Source: BJHL01 sp040378885
GTDB taxonomy: Bacteria; Planctomycetota; Phycisphaerae; Phycisphaerales; UBA1924
Assembly: GCA_046316615.1 (NCBI GenBank)
Contig: JBKDAN010000003.1
Coordinates: 1-64,000 of the forward strand
Length of the DNA: 64,000 nucleotides
Direction of reading: 5' to 3'
Each line of letters opens with the position of its first letter. Position 1 is the stretch's first letter. The translations under genes were made by a program, and so were the position numbers. Below are positions 17,513 through 26,800 of the stretch, piece by piece. The notes beneath the pieces are model-generated. The model was not told the DNA's origin, searched no databases, and worked only from the letters and a program-made list of their open reading frames with translations.

Positions 17513-18871
17513 ATGCGTGCGGATGTCACCATTCAGCCGCCAACCGTCGGTTGGCCCGGGCAAGTCGGTTCTCGCAGCGAACTGGCGCGGCAGACGCGCT
17601 TGGCGCTTGGTCTTTCGGGCGATCGTGTCGTGGTGATGTCGGGTCACCAGGCGCAATTGTGGCATGCCGGCATCGCTGCCAAAGCCTTTGCTGCCACGCA
17701 GGTGGCACACGCCGTCGGCGGAGTGAGTGCGTGGGTCACGGTCGACCAAGACGCGACTGACCCGGGTGCGATTGCGTATCCGACAGCCGACCTGCACACG
17801 GCGATGTGGCGACTGGACCCGGGAACCGGCGCGGCAGTTCGAAAGTCTGAGCTTGCGGCGGTGGGAACAAGACCCGCGGAGCGCGCGTTTGCCGATGTAC
17901 CGGCCAACATGCACGTGCAGGTACAGCTCGGTGCGCAGAACGTACTCAAGGCTCTGCAGTGTCACGCTGACGCGTCGACGTTGGCAACCCAGTTCAGCGC
18001 GGCGGCCTTCGAGCCGCTCCATGGTCTCGCACCGATCGATACGCAGTGCTGTGCGACCGCGCTAGCAGGGACAGCGATATTTGACGCCGCGTTGTCGCTC
18101 ATGCAGCATGCTCCCCGGCTGTGTGCCGAGCGATATAACAGTGCGATTGCGGGAGTGCCGGCGGCTCGGTTGCGACCGCTCGTGGTCACGGACACGCGGA
18201 TTGAGCTGCCTCTCTGGCGAGTACGGAGCAACATGCCCCGCACGCCAGTCTTCGCGCATGATTTGGCAAGCGTGCCACGCGAGCAGCTTGCGCCGCGCGC
18301 GCTGCTCATGACCGCGCTGCTGCGAGCGGCGGCGTGTGATGTTTTCATCCACGGCGTTGGTGGGGGTGTGTACGACCAGGCGACCGATGCATGGTGGCAC
18401 GCGTGGCTCGCCGATGCTTCACATGTTTCCGCGCAATCACTGCGAGCATTGCCGCTGGCGCCGACGGCTGTCGTCACCGCGACGCGGCGTGTGCAGTTTG
18501 CGGGTGCTCATGTGCCAACACCACAAGAGATCGATGCTGCTGTGTGGCGAGCGCACCGGACGAATCACGATGTCGCTGTGCTTGGCCCTGCTGCCACTAC
18601 GCGCAAGCAAGAGCTGCTGCAAGCTTTGGCACAGGCACCCCGCCGCAGCGCGACGCGACGTGCGATGTTTCGCGAGTTGCATCGCTTGATCGCGGAAGCT
18701 CGCGAACATGGGGCAGACGCGATCAGCAAGGCGAAGGTTGATGCCCAGATCGCGTTGCAGTCACGGGCTGTGGCGGAGACCGCTCACGCTCGTACATGGT
18801 CGTGTGCATTCTTGCCGCGTGCCACGCTTGAGGAACTGTGTTACAGCGTGGGACGCGAACTGCAGCTTTAG
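17513..18871 (+). CDS. BshC-like fold protein of unknown function
   Basis: A 452-residue protein that shows, at low similarity, the landmarks of the BshC family (cysteine-adding enzyme of bacillithiol synthesis). There is an early VVMSGHQAQLWHAGIAAKAF where BshC has T-GQQ-GL--GP---YKA, then AWVTVDQDATD in place of the FW-A-EDHD motif. A late LAPRALLMTALLRAAACDVF followed by IHGVGGGVYDQATD fits the LRP...GG-GE--Y pattern. The C-terminal 100 residues are helical, as in BshC's coiled coil. Similar proteins seem common in planctomycetes. I infer the fold, not the bacillithiol role, because key residues differ. ATG 17513 was chosen over an upstream in-frame ATG at 17429 that would overlap the divergent gene's start. 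Confidence 0.5.
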   Translation: MRADVTIQPPTVGWPGQVGSRSELARQTRLALGLSGDRVVVMSGHQAQLWHAGIAAKAFAATQVAHAVGGVSAWVTVDQDATDPGAIAYPTADLHTAMWRLDPGTGAAVRKSELAAVGTRPAERAFADVPANMHVQVQLGAQNVLKALQCHADASTLATQFSAAAFEPLHGLAPIDTQCCATALAGTAIFDAALSLMQHAPRLCAERYNSAIAGVPAARLRPLVVTDTRIELPLWRVRSNMPRTPVFAHDLASVPREQLAPRALLMTALLRAAACDVFIHGVGGGVYDQATDAWWHAWLADASHVSAQSLRALPLAPTAVVTATRRVQFAGAHVPTPQEIDAAVWRAHRTNHDVAVLGPAATTRKQELLQALAQAPRRSATRRAMFRELHRLIAEAREHGADAISKAKVDAQIALQSRAVAETAHARTWSCAFLPRATLEELCYSVGRELQL

Positions 18872-18873
18872 TG

Positions 18874-20109
18874 TCAGCGTTCAACCAGCACAGGCACGGT
18901 CACGCGCGGGCTCCACTGGCTGCTGGGCTTGGTCCACCACAGGGCAGACTGCGCATCCGCCTTTGTGGCCGCTGGCATGGCGTCAGGCAGTTCGGCAAAT
19001 ACCACTTCGCCCTTCAGTCGGTCGCGTAGCACAGCTCGCACTGCATCAAACGCACGCTCGGTTTGCGGCACATCGAGCAAGTAACTGGCACTCAGCGCCG
19101 GTCCGGTCGCAATGACCGCAGGAGCGAAACTTGTGACTGTGGCCCCGGGGCCAATGAGCGGCGAGATAAGGCTCGCGGTTGAGAACATCGCCGTACCGGT
19201 TTCGGTCGAACTGCCCAATGCGTGAGCGGCACGAACGAATGCACGGCTGGCTTCGCTGGTTGCTGGAAGCGCCGCCGCGAGCACCGCAGGCGGCACATCG
19301 CGAGACAGTTGCCAGCTCTGGTTGCCCCGGCGCGTGGCACCGTCTTGCTCAAGCCGCGACAGCCCACGTAGATCACGCGCCGTCACGCGAATCGCCAGCC
19401 GGCCCTCGCGGGCGAGTGCCACGGCTTCTTCAATCGTCACTTCGCGCGCAACCGGCCCGGCGGCCATGGTCGTCACGTTCATGCGAGCGCCCGCAGCTTC
19501 GGTCGCCTGCGTCGCATCGTTCGACGCGATCATCATGGATGTTGCGGCGGCATCTGCGCCGGCTGGAGCAGTCGACTCAGCGGCTACGGGCTTGTTCGCA
19601 TCAGCCATGGCGATGGTTTTGGATGGATCAGCCATCTTGGGCGATGCGCTGCGCAGCATCTGCATCGTCCAATACGCGCCGCCCGTCACAAGCAGCAAGA
19701 GGCCTGCAGCCAGCGCGAGGGAAGGCGCACGCTTGGTCCAGTGTGACGTCGAACCTTCGCCCTGTACAAGACGCAGGTTGGCAACTGGCGCAGTGTCTGC
19801 CGGGGCGGCGCGCTCCAGCGCTCGCAGCTCCTGCTCAACCGACTCATGGCCCACGAGCGAATCGCGCTCAAGTGTCGCCATGACGCGAGCGTGCATGTCG
19901 GTCGGTGCACGCAGCGAACCTTGCGTATCACCCAGGCTGCGCAACACGTCGCGATGACGCTGCATCTGTCCGATGCGATCATGCAGATCAGCCCGACCCG
20001 ATTCCGCCGCGAGGCGACGGACATCCTGCGGCGAGAGCGATCCGTCGATCCAGTCGACGAGAGCGTCTTCGCTGACAGGCTGGCGCGGGTTGGAAGGGTT
20101 CGTCGTCAT
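18874..20109 (-). CDS. Transmembrane anti-sigma factor-like protein
   Basis: A 411-residue bitopic membrane protein encoded directly after an ECF sigma factor. Residues 1-125 are cytoplasmic and helical (ALVDWIDGSLSPQDVRRLAA looks like the start of an anti-sigma domain); no His-Cys-Cys zinc motif is present. A membrane segment lies at about 133-152 (ALAAGLLLLVTGGAYWTMQM). The rest is an Ala/Thr-rich extracytoplasmic domain of about 250 residues without a known fold. By position and topology it probably binds and restrains the sigma factor until an envelope signal releases it. The gap from the sigma gene's stop is 24 bases, and it is convergent with the BshC-like gene two bases away. Confidence 0.75.
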   Translation of the reverse strand: MTTNPSNPRQPVSEDALVDWIDGSLSPQDVRRLAAESGRADLHDRIGQMQRHRDVLRSLGDTQGSLRAPTDMHARVMATLERDSLVGHESVEQELRALERAAPADTAPVANLRLVQGEGSTSHWTKRAPSLALAAGLLLLVTGGAYWTMQMLRSASPKMADPSKTIAMADANKPVAAESTAPAGADAAATSMMIASNDATQATEAAGARMNVTTMAAGPVAREVTIEEAVALAREGRLAIRVTARDLRGLSRLEQDGATRRGNQSWQLSRDVPPAVLAAALPATSEASRAFVRAAHALGSSTETGTAMFSTASLISPLIGPGATVTSFAPAVIATGPALSASYLLDVPQTERAFDAVRAVLRDRLKGEVVFAELPDAMPAATKADAQSALWWTKPSSQWSPRVTVPVLVER

Positions 20110-20133
20110 GTTTCCGTCTGCAGATCGGCTGTG

Positions 20134-20832
20134 TCAGAAAGCCTCTTCATCCTTCATGCGTGGCGCGCTTGCGCGGGCCAGTTGTTCCACCATGTCGCGT
20201 AGCGCCGTGCGAGCGCGAAAGACACGACTCTTGACCGTGCCCACCGCCACTCCCAGTACCTGCGCGATTTCCTCGTAGGGCAAGCCCCGGCAATCGCACA
20301 GAATCAGGATCGCCCGCTGCTCGGGGTCGAGCTCGCGAAGCGCGGCGAGTACACGCTCTTGTTCTTCTCGAAGTTCGACGTTCGCGGTCCCTGCCGGTTC
20401 CCGACCTGCGCCCTTTCCGCCCAAAGATTCCGACGAAACGAGGTTCTCCCAGTCGCCTGCCCGCCCATCCCCCGAACTTCCGGCTGAAAGGGCATCGAGG
20501 CTGGCATGTCGGCGGAGCTTTTCGGCTCGCAGCCTGGACAGGCACACATTCATCGTGACGCGGATCATCCACGTGCTGAGCTTGCTCCGCCCGTCGAAGC
20601 TGTCGATGCCGCGAATGACCTTGACGAACGCGTCCTGCGTCAAATCCGCCGCCATTTCGCGATCTCGCACCATGCGGAAGCAGACGCCAAACAGCCGGTC
20701 CTGATACTCGCGAATGAGAGCCGACCACGCCGTCGCATCGCCGTTGCGAATGCGAGCAACCAACGCCAAATCACGCGCGTCGGCGTCATCAAGCGGCTGT
20801 GCTGCGGATGTATGGGGCGGCGGATTCGGCAA
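20134..20832 (-). CDS. ECF RNA polymerase sigma factor (RpoE type)
   Basis: A 232-residue extracytoplasmic-function sigma factor. Region 2 is clear (about 22-95: LVARIRNGDATAWSALIREY, then LTQDAFVKVIRGIDSFDGRS and KLSTWMIRVTMNVCLSRLR). A Gly/Ser-rich linker of about 60 residues follows, then region 4 (about 165-225: ALRELDPEQRAILILCDCRG, then LPYEEIAQVLGVAVGTVKSR). It directs polymerase to a regulon that usually includes itself. The downstream gene encodes its likely anti-sigma factor. The upstream gap of 279 bases to prkA holds no other gene that I can find. Confidence 0.93.
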   Translation of the reverse strand: MPNPPPHTSAAQPLDDADARDLALVARIRNGDATAWSALIREYQDRLFGVCFRMVRDREMAADLTQDAFVKVIRGIDSFDGRSKLSTWMIRVTMNVCLSRLRAEKLRRHASLDALSAGSSGDGRAGDWENLVSSESLGGKGAGREPAGTANVELREEQERVLAALRELDPEQRAILILCDCRGLPYEEIAQVLGVAVGTVKSRVFRARTALRDMVEQLARASAPRMKDEEAF

Positions 20833-21111
20833 GGCGGAGAGGTTATACGGGCCGGAACCGGATTACAGCCCATCAAAGTCGTCGGAAGCCCGTCACGAAG
20901 GCAGGGGCACGTTCGGGGCAGGTGCTGGGTGCATGCCTTGATGCGGACGCAAATCCTTGCAATTGCACTGTTCCCGAAGCCATTGCCTGTCGATACCCCT
21001 TATGGGTCCAACCGCGATCCTTGTGGATCGTCGTGCGTATGGACTTGTGCCGGAGCGTCGCTCTATGGCAGAGCGGCTTCGCATGTCGGGCATGCTTGCC
21101 GGAGGTTCACG

Positions 21112-23337
21112 ATGAACGCGCCGCGCCTCTCTCCTCTCCGTTCGCCTTTGTTCGACGAAGGTGGTTTTCTGCGTCGCGAGCCGCTGAGCGATTATCGCGG
21201 GGTGCAGCGCGAAACCGGTGCGCCGGTGGGCGGCAACGTCAGCGGTGCTGACCTCATCGCCAGCGTCGACGCACGCCTCGATCGTCGGCGCTTTCAGGAT
21301 CATCACTGGAGCGGCACGTTCTGGGAGTACCTGGACATCTGTGCCAAGCAGCCCGGCGTTGTGCGCAACGCGTACCAGCGGCTGTACGACGCAATCATGA
21401 GCCAAGGCAGCGAGCGATACAAGGTCTTCAAGAAGGAAGCGATTCGCTACACGTTCTTCAGTGATCCGTTTGACAACGGCGCTGATGCGATCTTCGGCCT
21501 CGACTTCGCGCTGATGCAACTCGTGGACTTCCTGCGCTCCGCCGCGGAGGGCTACGGCACCGACAAGCGCATTCTGCTGCTGCACGGCCCGGTGGGCAGC
21601 AGCAAGAGCACGATTGCACGCCTGCTCAAGAAGGGCATTGAGCACTACAGCCGCACGCCCGATGGCGCGATGTACTCGTTCAGTTGGTTGCTGGACGAGC
21701 ACTGCGAAGTTGCTCCCAGTGAGCATGATCCCAAGCTCGCGGCGCGCACGCATGAGTTCAAGTGCCCGATGCATGAAGAGCCGCTGGTACTGATTCCTCG
21801 CGAAGCTCGCGCGGATGTGCTGGCCAAGCTCAACGCAACCTTCCAGTCGCCTTATCACAACGGGAAGCTGAAGGTGTTTGGCGATCCTGATCCCTTCTGC
21901 CGAAAGGTCTTCGAAGACCTGATGGCGTTCTACCAAGGTGACTGGCGCAAGGTCATGGACCACGTGAAGGTCCGCCGCATCGTGCTCAGCGAGAAGGATC
22001 GCGTGGGCATCGGCACCTTCCAGCCCAAGGACGAAAAGAACCAGGACTCGACGGAGCTCACGGGCGACATCAACTATCGCAAGATCGCGATGTATGGCAG
22101 CGACAGCGATCCGCGTGCGTTCAACTTCGACGGCGAGCTCAACATCGCCAATCGCGGTATTTGTGAGTTCATCGAAGTGCTGAAGCTCGATGTGGCATTC
22201 CTGTATGACTTGCTCGGCGCGAGCCAAGAGCACACCATCAAGCCCAAGAAGTTTGCGCAGACCTACATCGACGAGGTCATTCTGGGTCACACCAACGAGC
22301 CTGAGTACAAGCGTCTTCAGAGCAACGAGATGATGGAGGCTTTCCGCGATCGCACGATCAAGATTGACGTGCCGTACAACATTCGGCTTGACGACGAGAT
22401 TCGCATTTACCAGAAGGACTTCACGGGCGGCAAAGTGCGCGGCGTGCACATCGCGCCGCACACGCTGGAAGTTGCGGCGATGTGGGCCGTGCTCACACGT
22501 CTGGAAGAGCCCAAGAAGGCCGGCCTGACGCTCATGCAGAAGCTCAAGCTCTACAACGGCAAGAGCATTCCCGGCTACACCGAAGACAGCGTGCGCGAGC
22601 TCAAGGACGAAGCGCACCGCGAAGGTCTGGGCGGCATCAGCCCGCGGTATATTCAGGACAAGATCTCCAACGCCATGGTCAGCCGTCAGGCGATCGAAGA
22701 GCGTTGCATCAATCCCTTCATGGTGCTCAATGAGATCGAAAGCGGCCTCACGCATCACAGCCTCATCAACGACGAGAACACACGCAAGCGTTACCGCGAG
22801 CTGCTCGCCGTCGTGAAAGAGGAATACGAAGACATCATCAAGGGCGAAGTGCAGCGGGCTATCTCCGCCGATGAAGACGCCATCAAGCGGCTGTGCACCA
22901 ACTACATCGAGAGCGTTCGCGCGTACACGCAGAAGGAACGCGTCAAGAACAAGTACACGGGCCGCGACGAGGAGCCTGATGAGCGGCTGATGCGCAGCAT
23001 CGAGGAGAAGATCGATATCCCCGATTCGCGCAAGGATGATTTCCGTCAGGAGATCATGAACTACATCGGTGCACTGGCTTTGGATGGCAAGAAGTTCGAG
23101 TACAACACCAATGCGCGGCTGTATCGCGCGCTCGAACTCAAGCTCTTCGAAGACCAGCGCGACACCATCAAGCTCAAGAACCTGGTGAGCAGTGTGGTGG
23201 ACGATGAAACGCAGCAGAAGATCGACATCGTGAAGCAGCGGCTCATCAAGAACTTCGGCTATAACGAAACCAGCGCGACCGACGTGCTCAACTACGTCGC
23301 GAGCATCTTCGCTCGTGGTGATAGCAAGAGCCGGTGA
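21112..23337 (+). CDS. prkA: PrkA-type serine protein kinase (AAA+ fold)
   Basis: A 741-residue protein of the PrkA/YeaG family. The N-terminal AAA-like part has GTFWEYLDICAKQPGVVRNA, FFSDPFDNGADAIFGLD and a P-loop LLLHGPVGSSKSTIARLLKK. The C-terminal kinase-like part has GISPRYIQDKISNAM and ends in a helical region. Bacterial relatives are about 630-645 residues, so this one has about 100 extra, including a Lys-rich insertion near KNKYTGRDEEPDERLMRSIE. In other bacteria prkA sits with a DUF444 gene and spoVR, linked to starvation or sporulation; neither is nearby. ATG 21112 with GGAGG eight bases upstream is the clear start; the open frame further upstream is not coding. Confidence 0.93.
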   Translation: MNAPRLSPLRSPLFDEGGFLRREPLSDYRGVQRETGAPVGGNVSGADLIASVDARLDRRRFQDHHWSGTFWEYLDICAKQPGVVRNAYQRLYDAIMSQGSERYKVFKKEAIRYTFFSDPFDNGADAIFGLDFALMQLVDFLRSAAEGYGTDKRILLLHGPVGSSKSTIARLLKKGIEHYSRTPDGAMYSFSWLLDEHCEVAPSEHDPKLAARTHEFKCPMHEEPLVLIPREARADVLAKLNATFQSPYHNGKLKVFGDPDPFCRKVFEDLMAFYQGDWRKVMDHVKVRRIVLSEKDRVGIGTFQPKDEKNQDSTELTGDINYRKIAMYGSDSDPRAFNFDGELNIANRGICEFIEVLKLDVAFLYDLLGASQEHTIKPKKFAQTYIDEVILGHTNEPEYKRLQSNEMMEAFRDRTIKIDVPYNIRLDDEIRIYQKDFTGGKVRGVHIAPHTLEVAAMWAVLTRLEEPKKAGLTLMQKLKLYNGKSIPGYTEDSVRELKDEAHREGLGGISPRYIQDKISNAMVSRQAIEERCINPFMVLNEIESGLTHHSLINDENTRKRYRELLAVVKEEYEDIIKGEVQRAISADEDAIKRLCTNYIESVRAYTQKERVKNKYTGRDEEPDERLMRSIEEKIDIPDSRKDDFRQEIMNYIGALALDGKKFEYNTNARLYRALELKLFEDQRDTIKLKNLVSSVVDDETQQKIDIVKQRLIKNFGYNETSATDVLNYVASIFARGDSKSR

Positions 23338-23352
23338 TGTTTGCTGGTGGTC

Positions 23353-23439
23353 CGCCCCTCCGGGGCGGGCGTAAGCCAAACCAAGCCGTTCCCGCACACA
23401 TGAAGCATGTTCACATCACACACGCCCACAAGGGCGTGT
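23353..23439. terminator. Two hairpins after prkA, weak intrinsic terminator
   Basis: A seven-base-pair hairpin (CCGCCCC-TCC-GGGGCGG, 23352-23368) and an eight-base-pair hairpin (ACACGCCC-ACAA-GGGCGTGT, 23420-23439) lie between prkA and the convergent gene ending at 23455. Neither is followed by a good T run, so termination is plausible but weakly supported. Confidence 0.35.
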
Positions 23440-23454
23440 TGTGCTTTCCTGCAT

Positions 23455-23835
23455 TCACACCTCCCACGTAGCTTCGCAACCGGGCGCTTCGGTCACACTC
23501 ACGCTCGCAACGCGAGTTTGTGGCGGCAGCACCGCCGCGAGTGACTGCTGCAGCGATTCGCCCACGACGCGTGCGATCATCTCCGCGCTGGGGTTAACGC
23601 CAGCGAACGCGGCGGCATCCTGCAAGTTCGCGTTGCGCCATGGCGTGATGATGCGATCGAGGGCTTTCTCGACTTCGTGAAAGTCACACAGAACGCCGTC
23701 TGCATCGAGCGTGGGCCCGGCAATCAATACACGCACGCGAAAGTTGTGCCCGTGGATCGGCTCGCGCACGCCTCGGAACATGAGCGCATGGGCGGCGCAG
23801 AACTCTGTCGTCACACTTACGGTGTATCGTGCCAT
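23455..23835 (-). CDS. 6-pyruvoyl-tetrahydropterin synthase family protein, PTPS-III-like
   Basis: A 126-residue T-fold enzyme of the PTPS/QueD family. It keeps the zinc-ligand histidines (FCAAHALMF and IHGHNFRVRV), the VLCDFHEVEKAL strand and the late Glu (SVTEAPG). The catalytic Cys of QueD (C-x-x-x-HGH) is missing; instead the site reads REPIHGHNF, which fits the E-x-x-HGH motif of PTPS-III proteins. In apicomplexa and some bacteria these replace dihydroneopterin aldolase in folate synthesis. The usual Asp-His before L-N-D is also replaced (WRNANLQD). It lies 12 bases after leuS on the same strand. folC is nearby but in another unit. Confidence 0.82.
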   Translation of the reverse strand: MARYTVSVTTEFCAAHALMFRGVREPIHGHNFRVRVLIAGPTLDADGVLCDFHEVEKALDRIITPWRNANLQDAAAFAGVNPSAEMIARVVGESLQQSLAAVLPPQTRVASVSVTEAPGCEATWEV

Positions 23836-23847
23836 CGCTTCTCCCGC

Positions 23848-26800
23848 TCAGCCGACAACCAGGTTCACCATCTTGCCAGGTACTGCAATCACTTTCTTGA
23901 CGGACTTGCCCGCGATGGTGGCGACCACCTCCGCGTGAGCCATTGCGAAGGCCTCGAGCGCCTTGGCGTCTTTGGCCTGAGCCGACGGCACCATGATGCG
24001 AGTCTTGACCTTGCCGTTTACGCTGATGGGCACCTCGATCTCGTCATCAACGAGCATCTTGGGGTCAATCGTGGGCCATGTTTGTGTCACCACGCTGCCG
24101 CTTGCGACGCGTGACCACAGCTCCTCGGCAAAGTGCGGCACAAACGGAGCGAGGACCTGCGCGAACCTCGCAACTTGATCGCGCGTCAGACTGCCTTGGC
24201 CCTTGTCCGCACTCGTGGCTCCGTTCACAAACTCCATCATCGCAGCGATAGCCGTATTGAACGCCAACCGCTCAATGTCGCCGCCCACCTTTGCGATGAG
24301 CCGATGCAGTTGCTTCTCGAGCCCGGTAGACGCTTCGGTGGTCGCCTTCAACTCACCCGTCTGCTCATTTACACACAACCGCCACGCACGCTGCAGGAAG
24401 CGGTAGCACCCGCTGATGTCACGCGGGTTCCAAGGCTTGCTCGCATCGAGCGGCCCCATGTACATCTCATACAGCCGGCACGTGTCCGCACCAAACTCCG
24501 CGATCACATCATCAGGATTGATCACGTTCTTGTACCGCTTGCTCATCTTCGTGATGATGGGCGTCACCTTCGCGCCGGTCGCGACCTCGACGTACTCGCC
24601 CTCGCTCACTTCCTTCACTTCATCCACCGGCACAATGCTCTTGTCGCTGCGCTGATACGCAAAGCTCGTGATGAGCCCCTGGTGGAACAGCTTGCGGAAC
24701 GGTTCTTTGCAGGACACGATGCCCAGATCATGCAGCGCGTTCTGCCAGAAGCGCGAGTAGAGCAGGTGGCCCACAGCGTGCTCGCTGCCACCCAAGTACA
24801 GATCAACGCCCTGTGCTGCGCCGCCCATCCAGTATTGCTCGGCTTGCGAGCCGACCATCGCCTGCGCGTTGCGCGGATCGCAATATCGGATGGCATACCA
24901 ACTGCTGCCCGCACTGCCAGGCATCGTGTTGGTTTCGCGTGTCACAGGCGTGTTCGCCGCCAGCAACGCCGGATCAACGCCAGCTTCGCCCGCCGTCGTG
25001 TGCATCCAGTCCTTCGCCTTTGCGAGCAGCGGCTGCGGATCATCGCTCTCCACCGGCGCGTAGTCCGCCAACTCCGGCAACTTCACCGGCAGCGTCTTCT
25101 CGCCGACCGGGTATGCGTTCCCCGCCGCGTCGTACACAATCGGAAATGGCTCGCCCCAGTACCGCTGGCGCGAGAACGTCCAATCGCGCAGCTTGTAGTT
25201 CACACGGCGCTTGCCGATCTTCCTGCTCTCGAGCCAAGTGATGATCTTCTGTTTGGCTTCGGCAGTGGGGAGGCCGTTCAGCGACACGTCAGCGTTGCTT
25301 GACGCAATGACATCACCATCCGACTCGTACGGCAGGACGTACTCGCCGCATCGCGCGGACATCTTTGAGTTCGAAAGATGATGCGCCAAACGTTGGGCCT
25401 GAGCGGCACTTGGAGTGAAGATCGCCGAAATGCGATCGCTCATGACCGAAGTCATACCCGGCTCGACGAAGGCGTCGAATTGTGCCCGAGAGATTGAGAT
25501 GCCTTCAAAGTGAAAGTCAAGAGCGATGTCTTTGTCGGACTGCGAAGGAATGGGTGTGACGACCGCCTTGATCTCAAGGCCGAACTTCACAGCAAATGCA
25601 AAGTCGCGTTCGTCATGCGCCGGCACCGCCATGATCGCGCCCGTGCCATATCCCATCATCACGTAATCCGCCGTCCACACCGGAATCTGGTTCCCAGTCG
25701 CCGGATTGATCGCATAGACACCCGTGAACGCGCCGGTCTTCTCCTTGCTCTCTTGCCGTTCCACATCGCTGCGGTTGCGTGCCCATTTCACGTACTCCGC
25801 CAGCTTCGCGCGCGTGGCTTCATCCGCACTGCCCGGCGTGTTGATGATCGCGCTACACAGTTCATGCTCCGGCGCAACCACCATGTACGTCGCGCCAAAC
25901 AACGTGTCGGGGCGCGTCGTGAACACCTTCAGCGGCTTCTGCAGTTCGACAACCGCTGCCTTTGTCTCAACATGCAGTTGAAACTCAATCTCCGCCCCCT
26001 CACTCCGCCCGATCCACTCACGCTGCATCGCCTTCGTGCTGCCCGGCCAATCCAGTTCGTCCAACTGATCAATCAGCCGATCCGCATACGCGGTGATGCG
26101 GAACATCCACTGCTTCATCGGCTTGCGCAGCACGGGAAAACCGCCGCGCTCGCTCTTGCCGTCGATGACTTCGTCATTCGCCAGTACGGTGCCCAGCTTC
26201 GGACACCAGTTCACCGTCGTCTCGCTGCGATACGCCAGGCGATAGCTATCCACAATCCGCCGCTGCGTCGCCGCGTCGATGCTGCTCCACGCCCCTAAGT
26301 CGCGCGCCCGCTCGGCCTCACTCACCTCGTCCGCACGCGGATTGAACCGCACCGCGCGCACCCCGCGCGCAAACTCATCCACCAACTCGCTGATGGACCT
26401 CGCCCGTCCAGAGCCCGCGCTGGGTTTCCCCTCGTTCGCTCTCTCCTCAAACCACGCCCCATACAGCTTCAAAAAGATCCACTGCGTCCACTTGTAGTAC
26501 TCATCATCAATGGTCCCAAACTCGCGCGACCAGTCGTACGAGAAACCAAAGCGCTGCAACTGCCGGCGGAAGTTGTCGATCGCCTTGCGCGTGGTGATGG
26601 CCGGATGCACGCCCGTTTGAATGGCGTACTGCTCGGCGGGCAAACCAAACGCATCCCAGCCCATCGGGTGCAGCACATTGTGCCCCGTCATGCGCTTGTA
26701 CCGACAGATGATGTCCGTCGCCGTATATCCCTCCGGGTGCCCGATGTGCAGCCCCGCGCCGCTGGGATACGGAAACATGTCCAAGCAGTAGAACCGCGGC

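Noticed and set aside
21040..21110. tRNA-like stretch with TGGCAGAGCGG upstream of prkA
   Set aside because: No T arm or matching acceptor stem.
20506..21111. Open reading frame extending prkA 202 codons upstream
   Set aside because: It runs antisense through the sigma factor gene, and a strong ribosome-binding site with ATG lies at 21112 where conservation begins.
20893..23397. 834-codon open frame antisense to prkA; similar long frames antisense to the subtilase (36389-37951, 38465-41071)
   Set aside because: Composition is that of shadow frames of GC-rich genes, and the opposite strand encodes clear conserved domains.
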